Below are positions 8,827 to 18,098 of a stretch of DNA of 64,000 nt, one piece after another. How positions within the stretch are numbered: position 1 is the first letter of the stretch; each line of letters opens with the position of its first letter. The position numbers and the translations under genes were made by a program. The notes beneath the pieces were generated by a model. It ran no database searches and had not been told where the DNA came from. It saw only the letters and a list, made by a program, of their open reading frames with translations. The stretch is from Psychromarinibacter sediminicola (lineage in GTDB: Bacteria > Pseudomonadota > Alphaproteobacteria > Rhodobacterales > Rhodobacteraceae), in contig NZ_JARGYC010000005.1 of NCBI RefSeq assembly GCF_029168335.1, positions 1-64,000 on the forward strand, written 5' to 3'.

Positions 8827-10527
8827 ATGAACAAGTCCACGGTCAACCATCTGACGGGGGCCGAAGCGACGGTCCAGATGCTGCAGGCGCATGGCGTCCG
8901 GCATATCTTCGGGCTCTGCGGCGATACCACGCTGCCGCTCTACGATGCGCTGGCGCGGCTCGATCACGGCATGACCCATTTCCTGACGCGGGACGAACGC
9001 CACGCCGCCTACATGGCCGACGGATACGCGCGCGTCACCGGCAAACCGGGTATCTGCGAGGGGCCGTCGGGCGGCGGAGCGACCTACATCCTGCCGGGGC
9101 TCGTGGAGGCAAACGAAAGTTCGGTGCCCGTGCTTGCGCTCACGACCGACGTGGCGACCACAGCCGCCGGGCGCTACCCGCTGACCGAGCTCGACCAGGA
9201 CGCGCTCTTTCGCCCGGTCACCAAGTGGAACGCGGTGCTGGACAACGCGGCGCGGCTGCCCGCGCAAATCCGCGCGGCGTTCCGCGCGATGACGACCGGC
9301 CGGCCCGGTGCGGCGCATCTGGCCTTGCCGTTCGATACCCAGAAAGGCGAGGTGGCCCAGTCCGAAATCTGGGCCGAGCCGAACCACGGCCGGTTCCCGG
9401 CCAACCGCACCGCGCCCGATCCCGCCGCCATCCGCGCCGCGGCGGACGTGCTGGCCGGGGCGACAGCCGCCGTGGCGATCTGCGGAGGCGGGCCGGTGAT
9501 CGCGGGGGCCGAGGACCCGCTTGCGCGGATCGCCTCGCTGTTGGATCTGCCGGTGGCGACCACCGTCTCGGGGCAGGGCGCCATTGCGGAAACCGACCTG
9601 CAGGCGGTGGGGGTCGTGGGCTCGAACGGCGGCGTGCCGGCGACGCGGGCGGTGGTGGACGAGGCGGACGTGGTACTCTTCATCGGCTGCCGCGCGGGTT
9701 CGGTGACGACCGAGCGCTGGCGCTCGCCGCCGCAAGGGCGGCGCGTCATCCATATCGACAGCGACCCGATGGTGATCGGCGCGAATTACGCCACCGAGGC
9801 GCCCGTCTGCGCCGATGCGCGGCTGGCGCTGGAGGTTTTGGCAGAGGAACTGTCCAGCCGCGATGATCTGCCCGGCCAGCGCGGCCGCGCCCGCGCCGAG
9901 GCCGCGTGGCGGGCCAAGCTGGCGGATTTCGACCCGCTGGCCGCGAGCGATGCGCGACCGATCCGGCCCGAGGCCGTGATCGCCGCGCTGATGGACGCCC
10001 TGCCGCCCGACGCCACGATCGTGGCGGATCCGGGCACGCCGTGCCCGTATGTCTCTGCCCATTACCGGCTGCCGAAGGCCGGGCGGCATTTCATCAGCAA
10101 CCGCGCCCACGGCGCGCTGGGATACGCGCTTGCCGCCGCCATGGGCGCACAGGTCGGGCGCCCGGAGGCGCCCGCGCTGGCACTGATGGGCGACGGCTCT
10201 TTCGGGTTTTGCTGCGGCGAAATGGAGACGCTGGTGCGCTACGGCATCCCGGTCAAGGCGCTGGTCTTTTCGAACGCGACCTATGGCTGGATCAAGGCGG
10301 GGCAGCACAGCGGCTTCGGCCGGCGCTATTACAACGTCGACTTCGACCGGACCGATCACGCGGCCGTGGCCCGGGCCTTCGGCCTGCGAGCCTGGACGGT
10401 GGAGGATCCCGCCGAATTGCCTCGTGTCATCGGCGAGTGGCTGGCCTGCGACGGCCCCGCGCTGGTGGACGTGATCTCGCAGCCGCTGCACGAGGCCGCG
10501 GCGCCGGTCTCCGAGTGGGTTGCATGA
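8827..10527 (+). CDS. Thiamine-diphosphate-dependent enzyme (acetolactate synthase-like)
   Basis: A 566-residue ThDP enzyme with the three-domain layout of the acetolactate synthase/benzoylformate decarboxylase family. The N-terminal pyrimidine-binding domain contains the conserved glutamate in [16 protein letters not shown] central domain (about 190-330) and a C-terminal pyrophosphate domain follow, the latter with MGDGSFGF and SNATYGWIK as the GDG-N cofactor motif. The reaction may be decarboxylation of a 2-oxo acid, carboligation or C-C cleavage. GGAGGA at about 8815 supports the start. It overlaps the next gene by ATGA, so it is translated with the enolase-superfamily protein. Confidence 0.85.
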   Translation: MNKSTVNHLTGAEATVQMLQAHGVRHIFGLCGDTTLPLYDALARLDHGMTHFLTRDERHAAYMADGYARVTGKPGICEGPSGGGATYILPGLVEANESSVPVLALTTDVATTAAGRYPLTELDQDALFRPVTKWNAVLDNAARLPAQIRAAFRAMTTGRPGAAHLALPFDTQKGEVAQSEIWAEPNHGRFPANRTAPDPAAIRAAADVLAGATAAVAICGGGPVIAGAEDPLARIASLLDLPVATTVSGQGAIAETDLQAVGVVGSNGGVPATRAVVDEADVVLFIGCRAGSVTTERWRSPPQGRRVIHIDSDPMVIGANYATEAPVCADARLALEVLAEELSSRDDLPGQRGRARAEAAWRAKLADFDPLAASDARPIRPEAVIAALMDALPPDATIVADPGTPCPYVSAHYRLPKAGRHFISNRAHGALGYALAAAMGAQVGRPEAPALALMGDGSFGFCCGEMETLVRYGIPVKALVFSNATYGWIKAGQHSGFGRRYYNVDFDRTDHAAVARAFGLRAWTVEDPAELPRVIGEWLACDGPALVDVISQPLHEAAAPVSEWVA

Positions 10528-11666
10528 CCGGCGAGTTGAACCAGCCGATCACCGGGTTCGACCTGTGGCATCTGGAGGTGCCGGTCGTATCGCGGCGCGA
10601 TCATGGCGTGGGGACGGTCGCCGACGTCTGCGAGACCATCGTTCTGCGGCTGACGTCGGAAGGAGGCGCAGAGGGGTTCGGAGAGGCCGCCGCCTGGGCC
10701 GTCTTCACTGGCTCGCCCGAGGCAAGTTATGCCGCGCTCGATCGCTACCTGCGCCCGCTTGTTCTCGGTCAGCCGGCCGGCCATATCGGCCGGTTCATGG
10801 CCGATGCCGAGCGCGCGGTCGCGCATTGCACAGAGGCCAAGGCGGCTTTGGAAACCGCGTTGCTCGATCTTTGCGGGCGCATTGTCGGCGTGCCGGTCTG
10901 GGCGCTTCTGGGCGGCAAGTGCCGCGACACCATCCCTCTGTCGTGCTCGCTGGCCGATCCGGATTTCGATGCCGATCTGCGGCTGGTCGACCGTCTGCGC
11001 GCGGATGGCGTCAACATCGTCAAGCTCAAGACCGGGGTGAAAGACCACCGCTTCGACATGATGCGACTGGAGCGGCTGCGCAGCGATCACCCCGATCTGT
11101 GCGTGCGGGTCGACTACAACCAGGGCCTGGGTCCGGAGGATGCCGAGGCACGGCTGCGCGACGTCGCGCGCCTTGCCCCCGATTTCATCGAACAGCCGGT
11201 GCGCGCGGACCAATATGCGCTGATGGCCCGCCTCCGGCATGCGGTCGAGGTGCCGCTGCTCGCGGATGAAAGCGTGTTCGGCCCCGAGGACATGCTGCGC
11301 GCCGCCTCCGAGGGGATCTGCGACGGCGTTGCGGTCAAGATCATGAAGGCCGGCGGGCTTCGACGTGCGCAGCGCGTGGCCGAGATCGCGGCAGCGGCCG
11401 GCCTGACGGCCTATGGCGGCGACATGTTCGAGACGGGCCTTGCCCACATGGCCGGCGCACAGATGATCGCGGCGACCCCTGCAATCAAGCTCGGCTGCGA
11501 GTTCTATCAGGCGCGCTACTACCTGCAGGAGGACATCCTCGAGACGCCCTTCCCGGTCAGCGACGGCGCCGTCGTCGTGCCGGACGGGCCGGGGCTGGGC
11601 GTTGTGCCCGCGCCGGATGCGCTCGAGAGATTTGCCCGGCGGAGCCCGGCGAGGGAGATGGCATGA
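10524..11666 (+). CDS. Mandelate racemase/muconate lactonizing enzyme family protein
   Basis: A 380-residue enolase-superfamily enzyme. The barrel carries VKLKTG with Lys167 and Lys169, metal ligands Asp197 (VDYNQG), Glu223 (IEQPV) and Asp248 (ADESVFG), and Lys272 in VKIMKAGG. This Lys-x-Lys plus distal Lys arrangement marks the muconate cycloisomerase subgroup, which includes cycloisomerases, dipeptide epimerases and N-succinylamino acid racemases, rather than the mandelate racemase subgroup. In a cluster with amino-acid-type enzymes, a racemase or epimerase role is plausible. It overlaps both neighbours by ATGA. Confidence 0.85.
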   Translation: MTGELNQPITGFDLWHLEVPVVSRRDHGVGTVADVCETIVLRLTSEGGAEGFGEAAAWAVFTGSPEASYAALDRYLRPLVLGQPAGHIGRFMADAERAVAHCTEAKAALETALLDLCGRIVGVPVWALLGGKCRDTIPLSCSLADPDFDADLRLVDRLRADGVNIVKLKTGVKDHRFDMMRLERLRSDHPDLCVRVDYNQGLGPEDAEARLRDVARLAPDFIEQPVRADQYALMARLRHAVEVPLLADESVFGPEDMLRAASEGICDGVAVKIMKAGGLRRAQRVAEIAAAAGLTAYGGDMFETGLAHMAGAQMIAATPAIKLGCEFYQARYYLQEDILETPFPVSDGAVVVPDGPGLGVVPAPDALERFARRSPAREMA

Positions 11667-12970
11667 CGACGCGACCCCGGCATGTGATCGTAATCGGCGC
11701 GGGGATCGTGGGGGTCTCCACGGCGCTCTCTCTGCAGCGCGAGGGCCTGGACGTTACCCTGATCGATCGCACCGGTCCCGGCGAAGGGGCGAGCTTTGGC
11801 AACGGCGGGGTGCTGGCGGCCTGTTCGGTCGTTCCCGTCACGGTGCCCGGGCTGATGCGCAAGGCGCCGCGGATGCTGTTCGACCCAAATCAGCCGCTCT
11901 TCGTGCGGTGGAGCTACATGCCGCGGATGCTGCCCTGGCTGCGTCGCTACATGAGCCATGCCAACGCCGCCGACACCCGCCGAATTGCGCAGGCGCTCGC
12001 CCCGATCACGTCGGACAGCCTGGCCGATCACCAGGCGATGGCTGACGGCACCCCGGCCGCGCGCTGGATCACGCCCTGCGACTACCTCTTCGTCTACAAC
12101 GACCGCGTGCATTTCGAGGGCGACGCGCTGGGATGGGACATCCGCCGTGCGCACGGTTTCGACTGGGAGGAGTTGGAGGGCGCCGCGTTCCACGACTACG
12201 ATCCGGCCTTCGCCGAGGGGCTGGACTTCGCGGTCCGCCTGCCGGGGCATGGTCGGATCACCGATCCGGGCCGCTACGTCAAGGACCTGGCGTCGCACGC
12301 CGAGGCGCAGGGGGCGCGGGTTCTGCAGGCCGAAGTTACCGATATTGTCCGCGATGCCGATCGGGTGACCGGCGTGCGCGCGGGCGGCGAGACGCTGGCC
12401 TGCGACGCCATCGCGCTTTGCACCGGCGCCTGGTCGGGACGGCTTGCGCGGGCGCTGGGCGTCAACGTGCCGCTCGAAAGCGAGCGCGGCTATCACGTCG
12501 AGTTCGTGGAGCCCAGCGTGATGCCGCGCGCGCCTGTCATGGTGGCATCGGGCAAGTTCGTGGCCACGCCGATGGACGGACGCCTGCGGCTGGCCGGGGT
12601 GGTCGAGTTCGGTGGCCTCGACGCCCCTGCCTCCAAGGGGCCCGCGGAGCTGCTGAAGCGCAATGCGCGCGCGGTCTTCCCGGGCATGACCTGGCGCGAT
12701 ACGCGCGAATGGATGGGGCATCGACCCGCGCCGGCCGACTCGATTCCGGTGATCGGCGAGGCGCCCGGGCTGCGGGGCGCCTATCTCGGCTTCGGTCATC
12801 ATCATATCGGCCTCACGAGCGGCCCAAAAACCGGGCGTCTGCTGGTACAAATGATCGTCGGACACCAACCCAATATTGACCTGACACCGTATTCCCCGGC
12901 ACGGTTTTCCGAAGCCGGGGTTCGACAGCCGCAAGGCACAACCAACCAGAAACAGGGAGATCCAACATGA
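11663..12970 (+). CDS. FAD-dependent D-amino acid dehydrogenase-like oxidoreductase
   Basis: A 435-residue DAO-family flavoprotein similar in length and layout to DadA. The FAD-binding segment [17 protein letters not shown] starts at about residue 8, with an acidic strand end at TLIDR. The C-terminal part contains [17 protein letters not shown] and [13 protein letters not shown], the region that closes over the flavin in this family. It would oxidise a D-amino acid or secondary amine to the 2-oxo acid. The adjacent racemase-type proteins may supply the D-isomer. The gene overlaps its neighbours by ATGA on both sides, so it is tightly coupled to the TRAP binding-protein gene. Confidence 0.85.
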   Translation: MTTRPRHVIVIGAGIVGVSTALSLQREGLDVTLIDRTGPGEGASFGNGGVLAACSVVPVTVPGLMRKAPRMLFDPNQPLFVRWSYMPRMLPWLRRYMSHANAADTRRIAQALAPITSDSLADHQAMADGTPAARWITPCDYLFVYNDRVHFEGDALGWDIRRAHGFDWEELEGAAFHDYDPAFAEGLDFAVRLPGHGRITDPGRYVKDLASHAEAQGARVLQAEVTDIVRDADRVTGVRAGGETLACDAIALCTGAWSGRLARALGVNVPLESERGYHVEFVEPSVMPRAPVMVASGKFVATPMDGRLRLAGVVEFGGLDAPASKGPAELLKRNARAVFPGMTWRDTREWMGHRPAPADSIPVIGEAPGLRGAYLGFGHHHIGLTSGPKTGRLLVQMIVGHQPNIDLTPYSPARFSEAGVRQPQGTTNQKQGDPT

Positions 12971-13944
12971 AAAGGTTCAACTGCCTTATGGCCGCCACGG
13001 CGCTCACGGTCGCCGGGGCCGCCCCGTCCATCGCCGAGACCTGGGATATGCCGATGGCCTATTCGGGATCCAATTTCCATTCGGTGACCGGCGCGGAATT
13101 CGCCGAATGCGTCACGACCGGCACCGGCGGCGAGATCGAGATCAAGACCCACCCCTCCGGCTCGCTGTTCGCGGGCAACGATATCAAGCGCGCGGTGCAG
13201 ACCGGTCAGGTTCCGATCGGGGAACGGCTCCTTTCGGCGCACCAGAACGAGAACCCGATCTTCGGTGTCGACTCCATTCCGTTTTTGGCCACATCGTTCG
13301 ACCAGGCCGACGACCTGTGGGAGGCCGCCAAGCCCACGATGGAGGACATCCTCGCCGAGCAGAACCTCAAGCTTCTGTACTCGGTCCCGTGGCCGCCGCA
13401 GGGCCTTTACTTCAAGGAGGCCAAGGAATCGGTCGCGGACATGGAGGGGGTCAAGTTCCGCTCCTACAACAATGCCACGGCCCGCCTGGCCGAGCTGACG
13501 GGCATGCTGCCGGTGCAGATCGAGGCGGCCGAGATCAGCCAGGCCTTCGCCACCGGCGTGGCCGACTCCATGATCTCTTCGGGCGCCACGGGCTATGACC
13601 GCAAGGTCTGGGAGAGCCTCAACTACTTCTACGAGGTCGATGCCTGGCTGCCGCGCAACTACGTCTTCGTCAATGCGGACGCCTGGGAAAGCACCTCCGA
13701 GGCCAATCAAAACGTGATCCTGGGCTGCGCGGGGCTCGCCGAATACGCGGGCACCTGGCGGGCCAAGGAATACACGCAGTTCACGCTCAACGGGCTGGCC
13801 GCAAACGGCATGACCGTCGAGCCCGCCAGCGATACGATGAAGGCGGAGCTCAAGGACATCGGCGTGACGATGACCGAAGAATGGCTGGAACAGGCCGGCG
13901 AGCAGGGACAGGCGATCGTCGAGCGGTTCCGCGAGATGCAGTAG
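12967..13944 (+). CDS. dctP: TRAP transporter 1 substrate-binding protein (DctP)
   Basis: A 325-residue periplasmic binding protein of a TRAP importer. The N-terminal signal peptide ends near SIAE-TW (about residue 23). The mature protein shows family blocks such as GGEIEIKTHPSGSLF, GVKFRSYNNATARLAEL and FVNADAWE. It delivers an organic acid or amino-acid-like solute to the DctQM permease encoded next. It overlaps the oxidoreductase gene by ATGA. A stable hairpin follows the stop codon before dctQ, which may raise binding-protein expression over permease. The ligand is presumably the feedstock of the 2.1-13 kb enzymes. Confidence 0.9.
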   Translation: MKRFNCLMAATALTVAGAAPSIAETWDMPMAYSGSNFHSVTGAEFAECVTTGTGGEIEIKTHPSGSLFAGNDIKRAVQTGQVPIGERLLSAHQNENPIFGVDSIPFLATSFDQADDLWEAAKPTMEDILAEQNLKLLYSVPWPPQGLYFKEAKESVADMEGVKFRSYNNATARLAELTGMLPVQIEAAEISQAFATGVADSMISSGATGYDRKVWESLNYFYEVDAWLPRNYVFVNADAWESTSEANQNVILGCAGLAEYAGTWRAKEYTQFTLNGLAANGMTVEPASDTMKAELKDIGVTMTEEWLEQAGEQGQAIVERFREMQ

Positions 13945-13954
13945 CAGACTGCCC

Positions 13955-13984
13955 TCCGGGCGCCGCCGCGCGGCGGCGTCCGGA
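13955..13984 (+). promoter_or_regulatory. Hairpin between dctP and dctQ (TRAP 1)
   Basis: TCCGGGCGCCGCC and GGCGGCGTCCGGA pair over 13 bp with one G-U pair and a GCGC loop. It starts 11 bases after the dctP stop and has no U-tract. It is better explained as a 3' mRNA-stabilising or attenuating structure than as a full terminator. Confidence 0.6.
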
Positions 13985-14026
13985 TCTTCATCCACCGGAC
14001 AATCGCATATTGACAGGAGGCCTGCC

Positions 14027-14560
14027 TTGGAACTGTTCCGCGGGGTGCGCACCATACTCGACGCGATCTACAAGGCGGCCGGCGTCGTTGCGGCCCTTTG
14101 CCTGGTCTCTATCCTCGGTCTGATCGTTCTCCAGATGCTCGCGCGCTGGACGGGCATGGTCTTCATCGGCGCGACGGACTACGCGGGCTACGCCATGGCG
14201 GCGGCCAGCTTCCTTGCCTTCGCCTACGCGCTCAACCATGGCTCGCATATCCGGGTGTCGATCTTGCTGAACTCGGTGCCGAAAAGGGTGCGCTGGTGGC
14301 TTGAGATATGGTGCTTTGGCATCGGGTCGGCGATCATGTGGTATTTCGCCTGGTTCGGCCAGCGCTTCGTCTACTGGTCGTGGAAATTCGGCGACGTCAG
14401 CCAGGGCCAGGATGCGACGCCACTGTGGATTCCGCAAAGCGTGATGCTGGCCGGCGCCGTGATCCTGGCAATCGCGCTGACCGATCACCTGGTCCATCTG
14501 ATCGTAACCGGCGATCACCGCCTCAGGCGCGACCTCGTCGACCAGAGCTTCGGGGAGTGA
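14027..14560 (+). CDS. dctQ: TRAP transporter 1 small permease (DctQ)
   Basis: A 177-residue four-helix membrane subunit that joins the large permease of the TRAP importer. Hydrophobic segments lie at about residues 18-40, 50-68, 90-112 and 140-165, with LNHGSHIRVSILL matching the conserved H-IRV loop of the family. The start is TTG, supported by AGGAGG at 14015-14020. An ATG start is not available at this position, so the weak codon plus the upstream hairpin probably keep its level below that of DctP. Confidence 0.88.
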   Translation: MELFRGVRTILDAIYKAAGVVAALCLVSILGLIVLQMLARWTGMVFIGATDYAGYAMAAASFLAFAYALNHGSHIRVSILLNSVPKRVRWWLEIWCFGIGSAIMWYFAWFGQRFVYWSWKFGDVSQGQDATPLWIPQSVMLAGAVILAIALTDHLVHLIVTGDHRLRRDLVDQSFGE

Positions 14561-14566
14561 TACGCC

Positions 14567-15880
14567 GTGGAGAACGTCTCGATCATCATCCTTTTCCTGT
14601 TCGTCCTCTTCACGCTGCTGGGCAGCGGTGTCTGGGTCGGGCTCGCGCTCATGGGGGTGGCCTGGGTGGGTATGGAATTGTTCACCACCCGCCCCGTCGG
14701 CGACGCGATGCTCACCACGATCTGGACCGCCTCGTCCTCCTGGACCCTCACGGCGCTGCCGCTGTTCATCTGGATGGGGGAAATCCTTTACCGCACGCGA
14801 TTGTCCGAGGACATGTTCCGCGGGCTGTCGCCCTGGATGGCCGGGCTGCCCGGCGGGCTGGTGCACACCAACATTGTCGGTTGCACCGTCTTCGCGGCCG
14901 TCTCCGGCTCTTCGGCCGCCACGCTGACCACCGTGGGCAAGATGTCCATTCCCGAACTGCGCGCGCGCAACTATCCCGAGCGGATGGTCATCGGCACGCT
15001 GGCGGGCGCGGCCACACTCGGGTTGATGATTCCGCCGTCGCTGACGCTGATCGTTTATGGCGTGACGATCAACGAGAGCATCTCGAAGCTCTTTTTCGCC
15101 GGCGTCCTGCCGGGGCTGGTGCTGGCGCTGTTCTTCATGGCCTATGTGGCGATCCGCGCGACGCTCTCGCGCGACTGGAACCCGCGCCGCGACGATCGCA
15201 TGAATCTCGTAACCAAGATCAAGAACTCGCGCTTCCTCATCCCGGTGATCTGTCTGATCCTCGTGGTGATCGGCTCGATGTATCTCGGCTTTGCGACCGC
15301 GACCGAGGCCGCGGCCTTCGGTGTGATCGGCGGGCTGATCCTTGCGGCGACGCAGGGATCGCTGACGTGGAAGAGCTTCACCGAAAGCTTGCTGGGGGCC
15401 ACGCGCACCTCGGCGATGATCGCGCTCATTCTCGCCGGTGCCGCGTTCCTGTCGCTCTCGATGGGGTTTACCGGACTGCCGCGCGGGCTGGCCGACCTGA
15501 TCGCGCAATGGGATCTGTCGCGCTTCGAGCTGCTGATGGTCCTGCTCGTCTTCTACATCGTTCTCGGCATGTTCCTCGACGGGATCTCGTCCGTGGTGCT
15601 GACCATGGCCGTGGTGGAACCCATGGTCCGCGAGGCCGGTATCGACATGATCTGGTTCGGCATCTTCATCGTCGTCGTGGTCGAGATGGCGCAGATCACG
15701 CCGCCCATCGGGTTCAACCTTTTCGTGCTGCAAGGGATGACCGGCCACGAGATGAACTTCATCGCGCGCGCGGCCATCCCGATGTTCCTGATGATGGTCG
15801 TGATGGTCTTCATCCTGATCCTGTTCCCGGACCTGGCGACGTGGTTGCCCGACAACATCCGGTCGCGGCCGTCAGGATAG
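14567..15880 (+). CDS. dctM: TRAP transporter 1 large permease (DctM)
   Basis: A 437-residue multi-helix permease (about 12 membrane segments) that carries the Na+-coupled transport path. Family signatures include TNIVGCTVFAAVSGSSAATLTT and ATLGLMIPPSLTLIVYG, then FATATEAAAFGVIGG and QITPPIGFNLFVLQG. It starts at a GTG six bases after dctQ, with GGGGAG across the dctQ end. It is the last intact gene of the left catabolic island. Confidence 0.9.
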   Translation: MENVSIIILFLFVLFTLLGSGVWVGLALMGVAWVGMELFTTRPVGDAMLTTIWTASSSWTLTALPLFIWMGEILYRTRLSEDMFRGLSPWMAGLPGGLVHTNIVGCTVFAAVSGSSAATLTTVGKMSIPELRARNYPERMVIGTLAGAATLGLMIPPSLTLIVYGVTINESISKLFFAGVLPGLVLALFFMAYVAIRATLSRDWNPRRDDRMNLVTKIKNSRFLIPVICLILVVIGSMYLGFATATEAAAFGVIGGLILAATQGSLTWKSFTESLLGATRTSAMIALILAGAAFLSLSMGFTGLPRGLADLIAQWDLSRFELLMVLLVFYIVLGMFLDGISSVVLTMAVVEPMVREAGIDMIWFGIFIVVVVEMAQITPPIGFNLFVLQGMTGHEMNFIARAAIPMFLMMVVMVFILILFPDLATWLPDNIRSRPSG

Positions 15881-16629
15881 CAGGCGGTCGGTTCCGCGCA
15901 TCACCTGGAACCGCCGTGGCGCGTGACGGGGGCTGGCGATCGTGTTCGCCGCCGCCGTCGTGCAGATCAACCTCGGCATGGGGTGCGGGCTGACGGCGTC
16001 GCCGCTGCCGGGCCTGCTCGTGCCAGCGCTGGTTCCAGTGCGGACGGTCGCGCTGGGCGTGAGGTCACAGTGGGTCGGTCACCCGACGCGGATCCGCGTC
16101 GCGAGGATGTCGGGCGATGTGCGGTCGGTGATGATGGTCACGTTGATCCCGGTGACGGCCACGAAATACCCGGCCGAAAGGTACCGCGTGCTGCCCGGGT
16201 TTATGGAACACGGCGCTCACGGGTTCGAGAATCGCGTGATGCCGGTCGAGGATGACTCGTAATCGCGCATGGCATTTCCGGGTTTCGGCTGTCTCGCAAG
16301 TGCCCAACACATCGCCAATGCCCCAATCGGGCTCTGAAACTTTTATTGCTCAAGGTGCCAAAAACTTTCAAGGACGCAACGCCACATCGGCATCCCTGCA
16401 AGTGTTACATTTAGCAATATCAGATGCATAGATAAGTCTTCGCCTTTGGCATTTTTCTACCAGTTTCCGGCGCAAAACTCGTCAAAATCCTCGAAAATCG
16501 CGACTGCGTAAATTTTTTGCAGATGCCAGCGACGGGCGTCTTCTGGCTTGCCGGAACGTCGAAACGTGCGGTTTCTGAACCTGTCCGGCGCCGAAACGGT
16601 GCCCCACGAAACGCAAGAAGAGCCCGCCC
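15881..16629. other. Long intergenic region with a gene remnant and an AT-richer promoter stretch
   Basis: 749 bases separate dctM from the second M24 gene. Bases 15942-16262 hold a TauE/SafE remnant described separately. From about 16320 to 16540 the sequence becomes clearly AT-richer than its surroundings, with runs such as TTTTATTGC and AATTTTTT. This is probably the promoter and control region of the M24-ABC operon. I see no other gene here. Confidence 0.6.
15942..16262 (+). pseudogene. Remnant of a TauE/SafE family permease
   Basis: An open frame of 106 codons from a GTG. Only its first part (VVQINLGMGCGLTASPLPGL, then VPALVPVRTVALG) resembles the first helices of sulfite exporter TauE/SafE family permeases, which are about 250 residues long. 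The rest (from about residue 42) shows neither membrane helices nor family resemblance. I read it as the 5' end of a lost permease gene fused by deletion to unrelated sequence. Similarity was judged by eye, so confidence is moderate. Confidence 0.5.
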
Positions 16630-18054
16630 ATGACGCTGATGAATCTGGCCGAAGCCACACGCACGATGCCCCGGATGGAGCTCCTTCTGGACGGCTTCGA
16701 GCCGGATTTCGAATTCCAGCCCGTGCCGCCTCTGCCCGAAAGCGAATTCGCCGATCGCCTGCGCCGGATCCGGCAGGAGGCCAGCGCCGCGGGGCATGAC
16801 GTGCTGCTGGTCCATGCCGACAGCATCGGATCCTACAAGGTGTCCAATTCCTACCTGCGCTACATCTGCGACTGGGCGCGCGAGGGCATGCTGGTCATTC
16901 CCACCGACACGAACCTTCCGCTTGCGCTTTACACGGTGTTCTCCAGTTCGGTCGTGTTGCCGCCGGCGGGCGAACCGGTGCTGGTCGACAATATCTGGCA
17001 AGTCGGCACCTGGGGCCGCGAGACCTACAACCGGCCCGGTCGCGCATTGGATCGTGTCGTCGAGGCCACGGCGAGACACCTGGAAAGCCTGGGCCTGTCC
17101 AGGGCCGAGATCGGGCTCATCGGCGACGGCACCTCGGCGCCGTACTGGGCGGGGCTGGAGACGGTTCTGCCGGGCTGCCGGTTTGCGAAGGCGCATGGCA
17201 TCGTCGACCGCATGCAGCGCCGCCGCTCGAAGGCGGAACAAGCCGTGGTCCGCGCCGCGGCGCAACTGGCGTGTATCGGCATGCAGGCGGCCTATCACGC
17301 GATCCGCCCCGGCGTGACGGATCACGAGATCTACGCCGCCTTCACCTTTGCCCAGATGGCGCGCGGCGGCGAGACCGGGGACGGCTACCAGATCGGGATC
17401 AACCCGTACGGCACCCATTGCGGGAAGCCATACGGCCATGTCGTGCGTCCAGGGGACATCATCAACCTCTATATCTCGGCCGTGCAGTACCACGGCTACA
17501 CCGCGCAGATCGCCCGGATGATCGCCGTCGGCGACATCACGGACGAGCAGGAAGACGTCCTGGCGATGTGCGCCGAGGGCGTCGAAGCCGCCGCCGCGCT
17601 GGTGCGTCCGGGCACGCTGATCTCGGACGTCGCCAATGCCTCGTTCGAGCCCTACATCCGCCGCGGCTACCTGTCGGACGCCGACAGCCGCACGATGCCC
17701 TATAACTGGAGCGCGGGCGACGACGGCGCCCCTCTGAGAGTGCCCCGGCAGCATGTGCCCGACCCCGACTGGGAAGCGAAGGGCCGCCGCATCAACCATG
17801 TCTGGCCGGCCACCAGGGGGCCGCACAATCCGAATGTGGGGCACTCGGTTTCGATGCCCAAGATGCCACCCTACAACATCCAGTCGAACAATCATGCCAA
17901 GCTCGAAGAGGGCATGACCTTCGTATTGCATTCGCAATGGCTCGACCCGCTGACCGCGGGTGCGAACATCGGCGACTGCTATCTCGTGACGGATACCGGG
18001 GCAGAGAACCTCTCCCGTCACGTGCCTCTCGGCGTTCATCGCGTTCCCGCGTGA
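16630..18054 (+). CDS. Degenerate M24 family (creatinase-like) protein
   Basis: A 474-residue two-domain M24 protein, longer than the roughly 400-residue norm. The N-terminal creatinase-like domain contains HDVLLVHADSIGSYKVSNSY. The pita-bread domain begins near RRRSKAEQAVVRAAA and AIRPGVTDHEIYAA. The five metal ligands of aminopeptidases are not preserved: INLYISAVQYHGYTAQIARM lacks the paired aspartates, and GDCYLVTDTGAE replaces the final glutamate region. NVGHSVSM retains a histidine. It is probably a metal-independent hydrolase or non-catalytic, and differs clearly from the M24 protein at 4522. It leads the ABC importer genes, so it likely processes the imported solute. Confidence 0.75.
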   Translation: MTLMNLAEATRTMPRMELLLDGFEPDFEFQPVPPLPESEFADRLRRIRQEASAAGHDVLLVHADSIGSYKVSNSYLRYICDWAREGMLVIPTDTNLPLALYTVFSSSVVLPPAGEPVLVDNIWQVGTWGRETYNRPGRALDRVVEATARHLESLGLSRAEIGLIGDGTSAPYWAGLETVLPGCRFAKAHGIVDRMQRRRSKAEQAVVRAAAQLACIGMQAAYHAIRPGVTDHEIYAAFTFAQMARGGETGDGYQIGINPYGTHCGKPYGHVVRPGDIINLYISAVQYHGYTAQIARMIAVGDITDEQEDVLAMCAEGVEAAAALVRPGTLISDVANASFEPYIRRGYLSDADSRTMPYNWSAGDDGAPLRVPRQHVPDPDWEAKGRRINHVWPATRGPHNPNVGHSVSMPKMPPYNIQSNNHAKLEEGMTFVLHSQWLDPLTAGANIGDCYLVTDTGAENLSRHVPLGVHRVPA

Positions 18055-18098
18055 CGCCCTTGCTTCCAACTTACATGATCCAACCAGAGGACACTCCC

